Shown in pieces: positions 1-7,367 of a stretch of DNA of 12,585 nt (position 1 is the first letter of the stretch; every line of letters begins with the position of its first letter). Where the stretch lies: assembly GCA_014871605.1 (NCBI GenBank), contig WGSQ01000041.1:1-12585 (forward strand), read 5' to 3'. This DNA is from Collinsella sp. GTDB lineage: Bacteria; Actinomycetota; Coriobacteriia; Coriobacteriales; Coriobacteriaceae. The position numbers were made by a program, and so were the translations under genes. The notes below the pieces were generated by a model. That model saw nothing but the letters and a program-made list of their open reading frames with translations, ran no database searches and was not told the DNA's origin.

Positions 1-2448
1 GCGGACCTCGCCGTTTACGCCCTTGCACACCTTGGTGACGATCTTCTGGTGCGCCTTCTCGACCTCTTCGCTGGTGAGCGTGTGGTCGTCGGAGCGATAC
101 GTAAGCGCAAAGGCCATGGACTTCTTGCCCACTCCGATGCGGATGGGATCGCGGTAGACGTCGAACAGGCGCACGCCCTCGAGCAGCTTGCCGCCGGCGC
201 TGGTAATACGGCGCTCAAGATCCTCGCAGGTCACAGCGTTGTCGACCACGATAGCCAGGTCGTGCTCAACAGCCGGGTACTGCGAGAACTCGCGGTAGTT
301 CTCCTGGTTGCGGGCGCCCTTGATCAGCTTGTCCAGGTCGAGCTCAAAGGCAACGACGACCTCGTCGATGCCCATGGCTTCGCGCGCCTCGGGGTGAATC
401 TCGCCGACCCAGCCCAGCACGGTGCCGCCGGACAGAACCTCGGCCGCACGACCCGGCTGCAAGAAAGCGTAGCCCTCGCCCTCGACGGGACGGAAGCGGA
501 CCTTCTCGATGCGCAGCTGGGCGAGCAACTCCTCGACGATGCCCTTGCCAAAGAAGAAGCGCAGCTTGCGGTACTTCATGGTCCAAGACTGCTCGCTCCA
601 CTGGCCCGAGAGCACGCCCGCCACGGACTTGGTCTCCTTGGGCAGGCTGGCGTTCTCGCGACCATGGAACAGGCTGCCGACCTCGTACAGGTGCACGTTG
701 GGCGTGCCGTGGGCCTCGTTATAGGCCACGGATTGCAGCAGGCCCGGCAGCAGCGAGCGACGCATCTCGGTCTGCTCGGCCACCAGCGGGTTCATGAGCA
801 CCACGGGGCAGCCGCGGCCCTCGGTGGACATGCCGATCTTCTCCAGGTCGCCCGGGGCGGCAAAGCCAAAGGTCGTGGTCTCGTTGAGGCCACAGGCGCG
901 CAGGATCTCGCCGACCTTGCGGGTGAGCTTCTGTTCGCGGGTCAGGCCGCCGATGTGGTTCTTGGCAGCCGGGATGGTCGCCGTCACACGGCCCATGCCC
1001 CACAGGCGCAGGACCTCCTCGATCAGGTCAATCTCGCGCGGCAGGTCGGGACGGAAGCTCGGCGGGGTGACCATAAAGTCCTCGCCGTCGCGCTCGACGG
1101 TGCAGCCCAGGCGGGTGAGTGAGCGCTCGATAAAGTCGGGCTTGATGTCGGCGCCGCAGATGGCGTGCACGCGGGCCAAGCGCAGCTTGATGCTATCGAT
1201 GGTCTTGGGCGCGGGGAACACGTCGACATAGCCGGGAGCAACCTCGCCGCCGGCGATCTCTTCGATGAGCGCGCAGGCAACGTTGGCGACATCCACGCAG
1301 CCGGTCTCATCGACCTGGCGCTCAAAACGAATGGAGGCATCGGAGATCAGCGACAGGTCGCGGCTGGTGTGCGAGGTGCGACCGGCGTTGAAGCAGGCGC
1401 TCTCGACCATCACGTCGACGGTGTCGTCCTCGATCTCGGAATCCATGCCGCCCATAACGCCGGCCAGCGCCACGGGACGCTCGCCGTCGGTGATGAGGCC
1501 CATGCCGGCGTCGAGCGTGCGCTCCTCGCCGTCGAGGGTCGTAAACTTCTCGTCCTGTTGGGCGGCGCGAACCACCACGCGACGCCTGCCCTCGCGCTCG
1601 GCAAAGGTGTCCAGGTCAAAGGCGTGCAGCGGCTGACCGGTGAGCATCATCACGTAATTGGTGATGTCGACGATGTTGTTGTGCGGGCGCACGCCCAGGG
1701 CGTTGAGACGCTTGACCATCCAGTCGGGCGAGGGGTCGACCTTCACATTGCGCACGATGCGGGCAACGTAGCGGTCGCACAGGCCCTCGTCGGCAATCTC
1801 AACCGAAAGCTCGTCGTCGGTCGCACGACCGCTCTCGGCCTTGATGGCGGGCAGCTCAACGTGGAAATCGCGGTCGAAAATGGCGCCGGTCTCGCGGGCC
1901 ATGCCGATCATGGACAGGCAATCGGGGCGGTTGGGCGTGATCTCGCAGTCGAGCACGGTGTCGCTCGAGCCCACGTACTCGGCAAACGGCATGCCGCAGG
2001 GCGTGTCCTCGGGCAGGATCATGATGCCGGAGTGGTCGCCGCCCAGGCCGAGCTCGCGCGCGGAGCAGTTCATGCCCATGGACACGACGCCGCGAAGCTT
2101 GCTCTTCTTGATCTTGACGTCGCCGGGCAGGACAGCGCCAATCATGGCCGTGACGATGTGGTCGCCGGCCTCGAAGTTCTGCGCGCCGCAGACGATCTGC
2201 AGCGGAGCGGGGTTGCCGTCGGCGTCGAGATTCTTGTCGCCCACGTCGACCGAGCACACATACATGTGGTCGCTATCGGGGTGTGGGGTCTTGGTGAGCA
2301 CCTTGGCAGTCACCACGTGGTCGAAGGACTCGCCCACGGTGTCGATCGCCTCGACCTCGGTGCCGGTACGGATATATTCGTCCGAAAGGGTCTTGGGATC
2401 CTCCGGAATATCGATCATGGTCTTGAGCCAGTCGTAAGAAACGCGCAT
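1..2448 (-). CDS. pheT: Phenylalanine--tRNA ligase beta subunit (3' end cut by window edge)
   Basis: Beta subunit of the cytoplasmic alpha2beta2 phenylalanyl-tRNA synthetase, which charges tRNA-Phe; this subunit carries tRNA-binding and editing domains. The frame is open for 816 codons with no stop before base 1. It starts MRVSYDWLKTMIDIP, followed by a tRNA-binding (EMAP-like) region with HPDSDHMYVCSVDVG and QIVCGAQNF. The B3/B4 editing region includes RTSHTSRDLSLISDASIRFE (residues 357-376). The B5 region has PPSFRPDLPREIDLIEEVLR (about 462-481). The C-terminal FDX-ACB anticodon-binding domain includes LFDVYRDPIRIGVGKK and, at the edge, KIVTKVCKGVNGEVR. That is where this family ends, so probably only a few residues plus the stop are missing. 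The ATG is preceded by AAAGGAG at 2458-2464, nine bases upstream. It is the second gene of the pheST operon, separated from pheS by an unusually long 180-nt gap containing a palindrome. Confidence 0.97.
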   Translation of the reverse strand, partial: MRVSYDWLKTMIDIPEDPKTLSDEYIRTGTEVEAIDTVGESFDHVVTAKVLTKTPHPDSDHMYVCSVDVGDKNLDADGNPAPLQIVCGAQNFEAGDHIVTAMIGAVLPGDVKIKKSKLRGVVSMGMNCSARELGLGGDHSGIMILPEDTPCGMPFAEYVGSSDTVLDCEITPNRPDCLSMIGMARETGAIFDRDFHVELPAIKAESGRATDDELSVEIADEGLCDRYVARIVRNVKVDPSPDWMVKRLNALGVRPHNNIVDITNYVMMLTGQPLHAFDLDTFAEREGRRRVVVRAAQQDEKFTTLDGEERTLDAGMGLITDGERPVALAGVMGGMDSEIEDDTVDVMVESACFNAGRTSHTSRDLSLISDASIRFERQVDETGCVDVANVACALIEEIAGGEVAPGYVDVFPAPKTIDSIKLRLARVHAICGADIKPDFIERSLTRLGCTVERDGEDFMVTPPSFRPDLPREIDLIEEVLRLWGMGRVTATIPAAKNHIGGLTREQKLTRKVGEILRACGLNETTTFGFAAPGDLEKIGMSTEGRGCPVVLMNPLVAEQTEMRRSLLPGLLQSVAYNEAHGTPNVHLYEVGSLFHGRENASLPKETKSVAGVLSGQWSEQSWTMKYRKLRFFFGKGIVEELLAQLRIEKVRFRPVEGEGYAFLQPGRAAEVLSGGTVLGWVGEIHPEAREAMGIDEVVVAFELDLDKLIKGARNQENYREFSQYPAVEHDLAIVVDNAVTCEDLERRITSAGGKLLEGVRLFDVYRDPIRIGVGKKSMAFALTYRSDDHTLTSEEVEKAHQKIVTKVCKGVNGEVR

Positions 2449-2514
2449 CTAACTGGTCTCCTTTCATCTGTAACGTCTGCAATAAACAGACGGAAAACTC
2501 CAGCTATGGAGACG

Positions 2515-2612
2515 GGTTTCCGAGGTGCCGCAGATTGCCTTGAAAGAGGAGGGCCGCGTACTTAGGTACGCAACCGACGATTGAAAGGCAAGGTGCGGTG
2601 GCTCGGGAAGCC
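2515..2612. repeat. 98-nt imperfect palindrome between pheS and pheT
   Basis: Three nested stems are visible. The outer stem pairs 2515-2531 with 2595-2612 (two G-G mismatches or bulges, a few G-U pairs). The middle stem pairs TTGCCTT at 2535-2541 perfectly with AAGGCAA at 2585-2591. The apical stem pairs GCGTAC at 2556-2561 with GTACGC at 2566-2571 around a four-base loop. There is no T-run beside it in the pheS-to-pheT direction, so it does not look like an intrinsic terminator. It could be a REP/MITE-like interspersed element, or an RNA structure that sets the pheS:pheT ratio or a processing point. The symmetry is directly visible; the function is unknown. Confidence 0.75.
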
Positions 2613-2628
2613 GCCGGGACAGGTCAAC

Positions 2629-3705
2629 TTAAAATTGGTTCAAGAAGCGCATATCGCCAGTCATGAGCGTTCTGAGGTCGGGCAGGTCGTAGCGCAGGGC
2701 CGCGACGCGCTCGGCGCCAATACCAAAGGCGAAGCCGGTGTACTTCTCGGGGTCGATGCCGCAGTTAATCAGAACGTTGGGGTCGACCATGCCGCAGCCC
2801 AGGATCTCGATCCAGCCGCTGTGCTTGCAGAAGTTGCAACCCTTGCCGCCGCAGACGTGGCAGCTCACGTCCACCTCGCAGGAAGGCTCGGTGAAGGGGA
2901 AGAAGTGCGGGCGGTAACGCGTCTTGCGATCCTCGCCAAACATGCACTTAACAAAGTAGTCGAGCGTGCCCTTAAGATCGCCAAAGGTGATGCCCTCGTC
3001 GACGACCAGGCCCTCGATCTGGTTGAACTGCGGCAGATGGCAGGCATCGGCCGTGTCGGGACGGTAAACAGTGCCCGGGCAGATCATGTAGATGGGCGGC
3101 TTTTGCGACTCCATGGTGTGGATCTGCACGCCAGAAGTCTGGGTGCGCAGCAGTACGTCGGACTCGCCGTGGGCGTGAGCCTCGGGGTGCGCGACGCTGC
3201 CGGGGTTGTTGTCGACCACGTAGAAGGTATCGCGGGCCGAGCGGCTCGGGTGATCCATGGGGGCGTTGAGCGCGGTGAAGTTGTAGTAGGAGGTGTCGAC
3301 CATGGGGCCGGACTCGACGGTGTAGCCGATGCCGCAGAAGATGTCCTCGGCCTCCTCAATGATCTGCTTGATCAGGTGCTGGTGACCGATCTGCGGACGG
3401 ATGCCCGGCAGCGTGATGTCGACGGCCTCGTGCTCGAGTGCGTGCTTGAGGGCGGCGGCCTTCATCTCGGTGGTGCGCTCGTCGAGCATGCCCTCAATCA
3501 GCTGGCGCATCTCGTTGGCGCGCTTGCCCATCATGGGACGATCCTCGGGGGCGAGCTTGCCCATCATGCGCATCAGGCCGGTGATGCGGCCCTTGCGGCC
3601 GAGCAGCTCAACGCGCGCGGCCTCGAGCTTTGCGGCGTCGTCGGCGCCTGCGACGAGCTCCTTGGCCTCTTCCTCGAGTTTGACCAGATCATCAATCAGA
3701 CTCAT
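2629..3705 (-). CDS. pheS: Phenylalanine--tRNA ligase alpha subunit
   Basis: Catalytic subunit of phenylalanyl-tRNA synthetase: ATP-dependent activation of phenylalanine and transfer to tRNA-Phe. The 358 residues match the usual size. The N-terminal third (about 1-90) is the charged, helical coiled-coil arm that contacts tRNA (MSLIDDLVKLEEEAKELVAG). The class II aminoacyl-tRNA synthetase core follows: the motif 1 region with NAPMDHPSRSARDTFYV (148-164), motif 2 GTVYRPDTADACHLPQFNQ (211-229) and motif 3 GFAFGIGAERVAALRY (324-339). A four-cysteine patch CHVCGGKGCNFCKHSGW (282-298), found in many bacterial PheS proteins, is intact. It ends GDMRFLNQF, typical of the family. I chose the ATG at 3705 because AAAGGGAAG lies just upstream and the protein then starts like the family. 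The frame stays open upstream to 3816, but that stretch runs into the leader terminator. The gene is downstream of a Phe-type T-box and upstream of pheT. Confidence 0.98.
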   Translation of the reverse strand: MSLIDDLVKLEEEAKELVAGADDAAKLEAARVELLGRKGRITGLMRMMGKLAPEDRPMMGKRANEMRQLIEGMLDERTTEMKAAALKHALEHEAVDITLPGIRPQIGHQHLIKQIIEEAEDIFCGIGYTVESGPMVDTSYYNFTALNAPMDHPSRSARDTFYVVDNNPGSVAHPEAHAHGESDVLLRTQTSGVQIHTMESQKPPIYMICPGTVYRPDTADACHLPQFNQIEGLVVDEGITFGDLKGTLDYFVKCMFGEDRKTRYRPHFFPFTEPSCEVDVSCHVCGGKGCNFCKHSGWIEILGCGMVDPNVLINCGIDPEKYTGFAFGIGAERVAALRYDLPDLRTLMTGDMRFLNQF

Positions 3706-3790
3706 GTCTTCCCTTTCGTCTCTCGCGCATCCACTTGCCGCGGCGGCTGGAGCCACCCGGCGCTGCGGATGTGCGGCCCGGTTCGGTAAC

Positions 3791-3830
3791 AAAAAACCGT
3801 CCTCGGGCATGTGCATTGCCCAAGGACGGT
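3791..3830 (-). terminator. T-box-controlled intrinsic terminator before pheS
   Basis: A 14-bp stem (3830-3817 with 3809-3796, one G-U pair) encloses a seven-base loop and is followed on the minus strand by a run of T (3796-3791). Its 5' arm overlaps the antiterminator strand of the T-box, which makes this the regulated stop point. It lies 85 nt before the pheS start. Confidence 0.95.
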
Positions 3831-4076
3831 TGAATTCCGCGGTACCACCTTGTTTGACCCGACGGATGTCTGGCCCGTCGCGCCCACTCTTTGCCCCTTG
3901 TCGCGAGGCTCACGGCTTCCCTACTGGGGACATCGCCGCCGCTGGCCGCGCGCCCGTTGAGGTCGCTGCTCGGGAGTGAACGCTTGGCCCTTGTCACCGC
4001 AGGAAGGCTTGCAGCCCATGACCTTCCCTCTCTTGCCGGCGACGCGGCGGGCAAAACCCTCTCCGTCAACGCATTG
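3791..4076 (-). promoter_or_regulatory. T-box riboswitch leader of pheST, UUC (Phe) specifier
   Basis: This RNA leader senses uncharged tRNA-Phe and prevents early termination when charging is low. Stem I spans about 4071-3964: its base pairs CGUUG (4071-4067) with CAGCG (3968-3964), followed by GGAG with CUCC. The 3' side of the specifier loop reads UUC then A at 3980-3978, matching Phe. A distal arm pairs GGAAGG with CCUUCC. A stem II/S-turn-like AGUAGGGAAG follows, then a small hairpin GACGG/CCGUC. The T-box core GGTGGTACCGCGG lies at 3849-3837; its UGGU can pair with the ACCA end of uncharged tRNA-Phe. Antiterminator helices CAAGG/CCUUG and GCGG/CCGU use bases 3821-3829, which also form the 5' arm of the terminator, so the two folds exclude each other. 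Boundaries are approximate at the 5' end. Confidence 0.95.
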
Positions 4077-4082
4077 GGCTAT

Positions 4083-4110
4083 AGGATAGCACATTGTGTT
4101 GGCGTGTCGC
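4083..4110 (-). promoter_or_regulatory. Probable sigma-70-type promoter of the pheST operon
   Basis: On the minus strand, a -35-like GCGACA (4110-4105; four of six consensus bases) is followed after 16 bases by a -10-like TATCCT (4088-4083; four of six). Transcription would begin near 4076, just before the 5' strand of T-box stem I. The position fits the riboswitch well, which is the main reason to accept such moderate hexamers. Confidence 0.6.
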
Positions 4111-4209
4111 CGCGTTCCGTTTTGTTCATGCTGGGTACAAGGTAAGTAGCTGTGCAAACTGGCCGTGCGCCCATCCGTGGCGCTCGGCTCGCGAGATCAA
4201 GGACATGGT

Positions 4210-5784
4210 ATGGGAAAGAAACTCGATAAGAAGGCCAAGCCCGCAGCGGACAAGACGCCCAAAGGCATGAAGGTCGATAAGGCCGTCAAAAAATTCCGCA
4301 AGCTCGAGGGCAAGCTGTGGACCCGCGAGTATCTGCTCAAGATTGCCGAGTTTGACGGCGCGACCATTGCTCCCGCCAACGGCGCCGCGGCCCGCGCTGA
4401 TGCTATGGGCACCCTTGCTGGCGAGCATCACAAGCTACTGACCAGCAAAAAGTCTGTCGAACTTGTGCGCTCGCTGGCACGCGAGACCGTCGCCGGCGGC
4501 AAGATCGACGACCCGCAGCTGCTCGACGAGATCCGCGTGCTCGGCCGCGACCAGCGCGAAGCGAGCGTCATCCCCACCGAGGAGGCCGAGGCCTGGACCA
4601 GGCTCACCTGCGAGGCCGACGCCGTGTGGCACAAGGCCAAGACGGCCAATGACTGGGCGAGCTTTGAGCCCTATGTGGATAGAATCGTCGGCCAGCTTAA
4701 GCATCAGGCCGAGCTCATGGACCCCAAGCGCGACCCATACGATGTTTGGCTCGACCAGTACGAGCGCGGCCTTTCCACCAAGAGCTTCGATGCATTTTGC
4801 GACGAGGTCAAGGCCACGGTCGTGCCGCTCGTGCACGCCATCGGCGAGCGCGGTCAGCAGCCCGATGCCGACTTTTTGCACGCCCGCGTGCCCGAGGCCG
4901 CCCAGCGCGCCATGAGCTTCGACCTTATGAAGCTCGTCGGCCTGGACCTGAACGACACCACGCTTGCCTTTACCGAGCACCCGTTTAGCGAAGGCTTTGC
5001 CGTGGGCGACGCGCGCATCGCGACGCACATCTACGAGGACGACTGCATCTCCAACGTCTACAGCATCATCCACGAGGCCGGTCACACCATGTACGAGCTG
5101 GGCGTGAACCCCGCTTACGCGCGCACTTGCCTGGAGGGCGGCACCTCCATGGGCATCCACGAGAGCCAGAGCCGCTTCTTTGAGAACACCGTGGGCCGCA
5201 GCCGCGCCTTTATGGGACCGCTGCTCGAAGTGCTGCGCCGTCACGCGCCCGAAGTCTACGGCAACGTGGACGAGGACACGCTCTACCACGCCGTGAACAT
5301 CGCGCAGCCGTCGTTGATCCGCACCGAGGCGGACGAGCTCACCTATCCGCTGCACGTTATGGTGCGCTACGAGATCGAGCGCATGATGTTTGCCGGCGAG
5401 GCCACGGCCAAGGATATCCCCGCGCTTTGGAACCGCTTTATGGATGAGTACCTGGGCATTCCCGTTCCCGACGACACGCACGGCTGCCTGCAGGATACGC
5501 ACTGGAGCGGTGGCTCGTTTGGCTACTTCCCCACGTATGCGCTGGGCAGCGCCTACGACGCCATGTTCGTGCCGGCCATGTGCCGCGACGGCGTCGACCT
5601 TACCGGTGCCTGCGCGAGCGGCGATTTGGCGCCCGTCCGTGCCTGGCTGGGCGAGCACATTTGGCAGTGGGGCCGCGCCAAGGACGCGCCGGAGCTCATC
5701 AAGGGCGCCTGCGGCATGGACTTTGACGCCCGCTACTACTGCAGCTACCTGCAGGACAAGTTCACCACGCTGTACGAGCTGTAA
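4210..5784 (+). CDS. M32 family metallocarboxypeptidase (thermostable carboxypeptidase Taq type)
   Basis: Zinc-dependent carboxypeptidase expected to remove C-terminal residues from peptides in the cytoplasm; no signal peptide is seen. The 524 residues are close to the family's usual 500 or so. The M32 signature series is present in order: HPF (257-259), DARIAT (267-272, where the family has DxRxT; the fifth position here is Ala), the zinc-binding HEAGH (288-292) within IIHEAGHTMYE, GIHESQ (315-320) with the third ligand Glu318, IRTEADE (370-376) and GCLQDTHW (425-432). The N-terminus is lysine-rich (MGKKLDKKAKPAADK). The ATG at 4210 is chosen because AAGGA at 4199-4203 sits six bases before it; a GTG in frame at 4165 lacks a comparable site. 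It is divergent from pheST and convergent with glmM. The gene is probably monocistronic, and I see no convincing promoter of its own. Confidence 0.95.
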   Translation: MGKKLDKKAKPAADKTPKGMKVDKAVKKFRKLEGKLWTREYLLKIAEFDGATIAPANGAAARADAMGTLAGEHHKLLTSKKSVELVRSLARETVAGGKIDDPQLLDEIRVLGRDQREASVIPTEEAEAWTRLTCEADAVWHKAKTANDWASFEPYVDRIVGQLKHQAELMDPKRDPYDVWLDQYERGLSTKSFDAFCDEVKATVVPLVHAIGERGQQPDADFLHARVPEAAQRAMSFDLMKLVGLDLNDTTLAFTEHPFSEGFAVGDARIATHIYEDDCISNVYSIIHEAGHTMYELGVNPAYARTCLEGGTSMGIHESQSRFFENTVGRSRAFMGPLLEVLRRHAPEVYGNVDEDTLYHAVNIAQPSLIRTEADELTYPLHVMVRYEIERMMFAGEATAKDIPALWNRFMDEYLGIPVPDDTHGCLQDTHWSGGSFGYFPTYALGSAYDAMFVPAMCRDGVDLTGACASGDLAPVRAWLGEHIWQWGRAKDAPELIKGACGMDFDARYYCSYLQDKFTTLYEL

Positions 5785-5850
5785 GGATTGACCAGCACGC
5801 CATCGCCAACGCCAACCATGTTGACGCCGATGCCTTGGCAGTGTCAGCGA

Positions 5851-5949
5851 AAACGGCCCCAAGCGAGCAAGGTGACGTGAAATGAAAGGGCGCTGACCTT
5901 CTGGTCGCGCCCTTGAAATTGAACGTCAGATTGCCGCTTGGGGCCGTTT
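5851..5949. repeat. 99-nt imperfect palindrome between convergent M32 peptidase and glmM genes
   Basis: The outer 15-base arms match perfectly: 5851-5865 (AAACGGCCCCAAGCG) with 5935-5949. Inner arms follow: GCAAGGTGACGT around 5867-5878 against ACGTCAGATTGC around 5924-5934 with mismatches, then AAGGGCGC (5886-5893) with GCGCCCTT (5907-5914), and an apical GACC/GGTC around TTCT (5895-5906). The fold could act as a bidirectional transcription block between converging genes, although no T-run follows on either strand. It could instead be a MITE/REP-like repeat. Almost the same length as the pheS-pheT palindrome. Confidence 0.8.
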
Positions 5950-5961
5950 GCAGCGTCGAGC

Positions 5962-5991
5962 AGTTACGCGGTTTGGTAAAACCGCGTAACT
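5962..5991. repeat. Perfect 13-bp hairpin overlapping the glmM stop codon
   Basis: AGTTACGCGGTTT (5962-5974) pairs perfectly with 5979-5991 around a four-base loop. The right arm includes two bases of the glmM TAG stop (5990-5992). On the minus strand the sequence after the hairpin is CTGCTCGACG, so the U-tract of a classic intrinsic terminator is absent. It may mark the 3' end of glmM mRNA or protect it from exonucleases. That role is inferred. Confidence 0.6.
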
Positions 5992-7321
5992 ATAAAGCTT
6001 CCAGAGCACTTGCGATGCGCTTCATGGCGGCGTCGGCGGCGGCTTGGTCCGGAGCCTCAGCCAGCACGCGAATCACCGACTCGGTTCCGCTCTTGCGCAC
6101 GAGCACGCGGCCCTCGCCCGCCAGCGCGGCCTCGGCCTCGGCGATCGCATTCTGCACGCCCATGTTCTCGAGCGCGGCGTCCTTGTCGGCCACGCGCACG
6201 GCAACCTGCGCTTGCGGCAGCAGCTTGCACGGAGCCGTGAGTTGCGAGAGCGTCTCGCGCTCGGCGCGAATCACTTCCATCACGCGCAGCGAGGTCATAA
6301 TGCCGTCGCCCGTGCGCTCGATATCGCCAAAGATCGTATGACCCGTCTGCTCGCCGCCCAGGCTGAAGCCGCCCTCGCGCATCTTGGCATACACGTGACG
6401 GTCGCCCACGCCGCTGGTCACGGCGCTTAGACCGGCAAGCTCCAGCGACTTGACCAGGCCAAAGTTGCTGGCAATCGTCGGAACCACGGTACCGCCCGAA
6501 AGGCGTCCGTGCTTGTTCAGGTACACGCCGCACACGTACAGGATCTGGTCGCCGTCGACCACACGGCCGCGCTCATCCACGGCCAGGCAGCGGTCGGCAT
6601 CGCCGTCGTAGGCAAAGCCCACGTCCAGGCCCTGCTCCACCACGTGGCGCTGCAGGCGCTCCATATGTGTGGAGCCACAGTCCACATTGATGTTAAATCC
6701 GTCGGGCGCGGCGTTGATTACGCGCACGTCGGCGCCCAGCGCGTCGAACACCGGCTTGGCCACCGAGGACGCCGAGCCGTTGGCGCAGTCGATGCCGATC
6801 TTGACGCCCTGCAGCGAAAAGTTCGCGCTCGCGATGAGCGAGGCAATATAGCGGTTGCGGCCCTGCATATAGTCCACCGTGGCACCGATCTGGTTGCCCG
6901 TGGCCAGCGGCACCTCGCCCTTGCCATCGATGTAATCCTCGATGAGTTCCAGCACGTCCTCGTCCATTTTGAAGCCGTCGCTGTTGACGAGCTTGATGCC
7001 GTTATCGCAAAACGGGTTGTGGCTCGCGCTAATCATGATGCCGCAATCGAAGCAGCCCTCCACGGTCTGATGCGCCACGCCCGGCGTCGGGATCACGTGC
7101 AGCATATATGCGTCCGCACCGCTCGCGACCAGGCCACTCACCAGCGCCGCCTCGAACATGTAGCTCGAGCGACGCGTGTCCTTGCCCACGATCACGCGTG
7201 CCTTGCGCTCGCGGTTGGCGCCGTAATACCAGCCCACAAAGCGGCCGATCTTATAAGCGTGCTCTACCGTCAGCCCAACGTTGGCCTCGCCGCGAAATCC
7301 GTCGGTGCCAAAGTACTTCAT
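5990..7321 (-). CDS. glmM: Phosphoglucosamine mutase
   Basis: Interconverts glucosamine-6-phosphate and glucosamine-1-phosphate, the step leading to UDP-GlcNAc for peptidoglycan and other envelope polymers; cytoplasmic. At 443 residues it is normal length. It begins MKYFGTDGFRGEANVGLT. The catalytic phosphoserine loop is ISASHNPFCDNGIK with the active serine at about residue 100. The magnesium-binding loop DGDADR is at 239-244, the sugar-binding GGEQTGH at 322-328, and the phosphate-binding RKSGTES at 409-415. The SASHNP loop with GGEQTGH and the MKYFGTDGFRG start favour GlmM over other phosphohexomutases. The ATG at 7321 has AAGGAG six bases upstream. It is downstream of, and co-oriented with, the DUF4012 gene, with a terminator-like hairpin between them, so it may be partly insulated from upstream transcription. 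The stop codon lies inside a perfect hairpin. Confidence 0.96.
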   Translation of the reverse strand: MKYFGTDGFRGEANVGLTVEHAYKIGRFVGWYYGANRERKARVIVGKDTRRSSYMFEAALVSGLVASGADAYMLHVIPTPGVAHQTVEGCFDCGIMISASHNPFCDNGIKLVNSDGFKMDEDVLELIEDYIDGKGEVPLATGNQIGATVDYMQGRNRYIASLIASANFSLQGVKIGIDCANGSASSVAKPVFDALGADVRVINAAPDGFNINVDCGSTHMERLQRHVVEQGLDVGFAYDGDADRCLAVDERGRVVDGDQILYVCGVYLNKHGRLSGGTVVPTIASNFGLVKSLELAGLSAVTSGVGDRHVYAKMREGGFSLGGEQTGHTIFGDIERTGDGIMTSLRVMEVIRAERETLSQLTAPCKLLPQAQVAVRVADKDAALENMGVQNAIAEAEAALAGEGRVLVRKSGTESVIRVLAEAPDQAAADAAMKRIASALEAL

Positions 7322-7334
7322 GCGCTCTCCTTAC

Positions 7335-7367
7335 AAAATAGGGGCGAACAGATTGCCTGTCCGCCCC
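7335..7367 (-). terminator. Terminator-like hairpin between the DUF4012 gene and glmM
   Basis: GGGGCG (7341-7346) pairs with CGCCCC (7362-7367), continued inward by ACAG/CTGT (7348-7351 with 7357-7360) past one mismatch, leaving a five-base loop. On the minus strand it is followed by TATTTTG, a weak T-run. It sits in the 83-nt gap after the DUF4012 stop and ends just before the AAGGAG of glmM. It may terminate or attenuate readthrough into glmM. Confidence 0.65.

Noticed and set aside
49..2565. Two long plus-strand open frames opposite pheT (49-1122 and 1165-2565).
   Set aside because: They are the codon-phase mirror of pheT in GC-rich DNA. The translations are repetitive Ala/Val/Gly/His/Leu sequences without a recognisable domain, whereas the minus strand reads clean PheT.
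2581..3789. 402-codon plus-strand frame opposite pheS.
   Set aside because: Mirror frame of pheS, no family resemblance, and it crosses the pheS leader region.
3706..3816. N-terminal extension of PheS by 37 residues.
   Set aside because: It would place the start inside or at the terminator hairpin of the leader; the ATG at 3705 has a ribosome site and the family-like N-terminus.
3692..4157. Several short frames across the pheST leader on both strands.
   Set aside because: The region is fully explained by the T-box RNA, and none has a convincing start site.
4435..5862. 475-codon minus-strand frame opposite the M32 peptidase.
   Set aside because: Mirror frame of a gene with all M32 motifs; composition is typical of a shadow.
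5787..5882. Stop-free tail after the M32 gene that reads with coding-like composition (about 31 codons).
   Set aside because: It has no start codon with a ribosome site, no continuity with an upstream frame, and half of it is the left arm of the palindrome.
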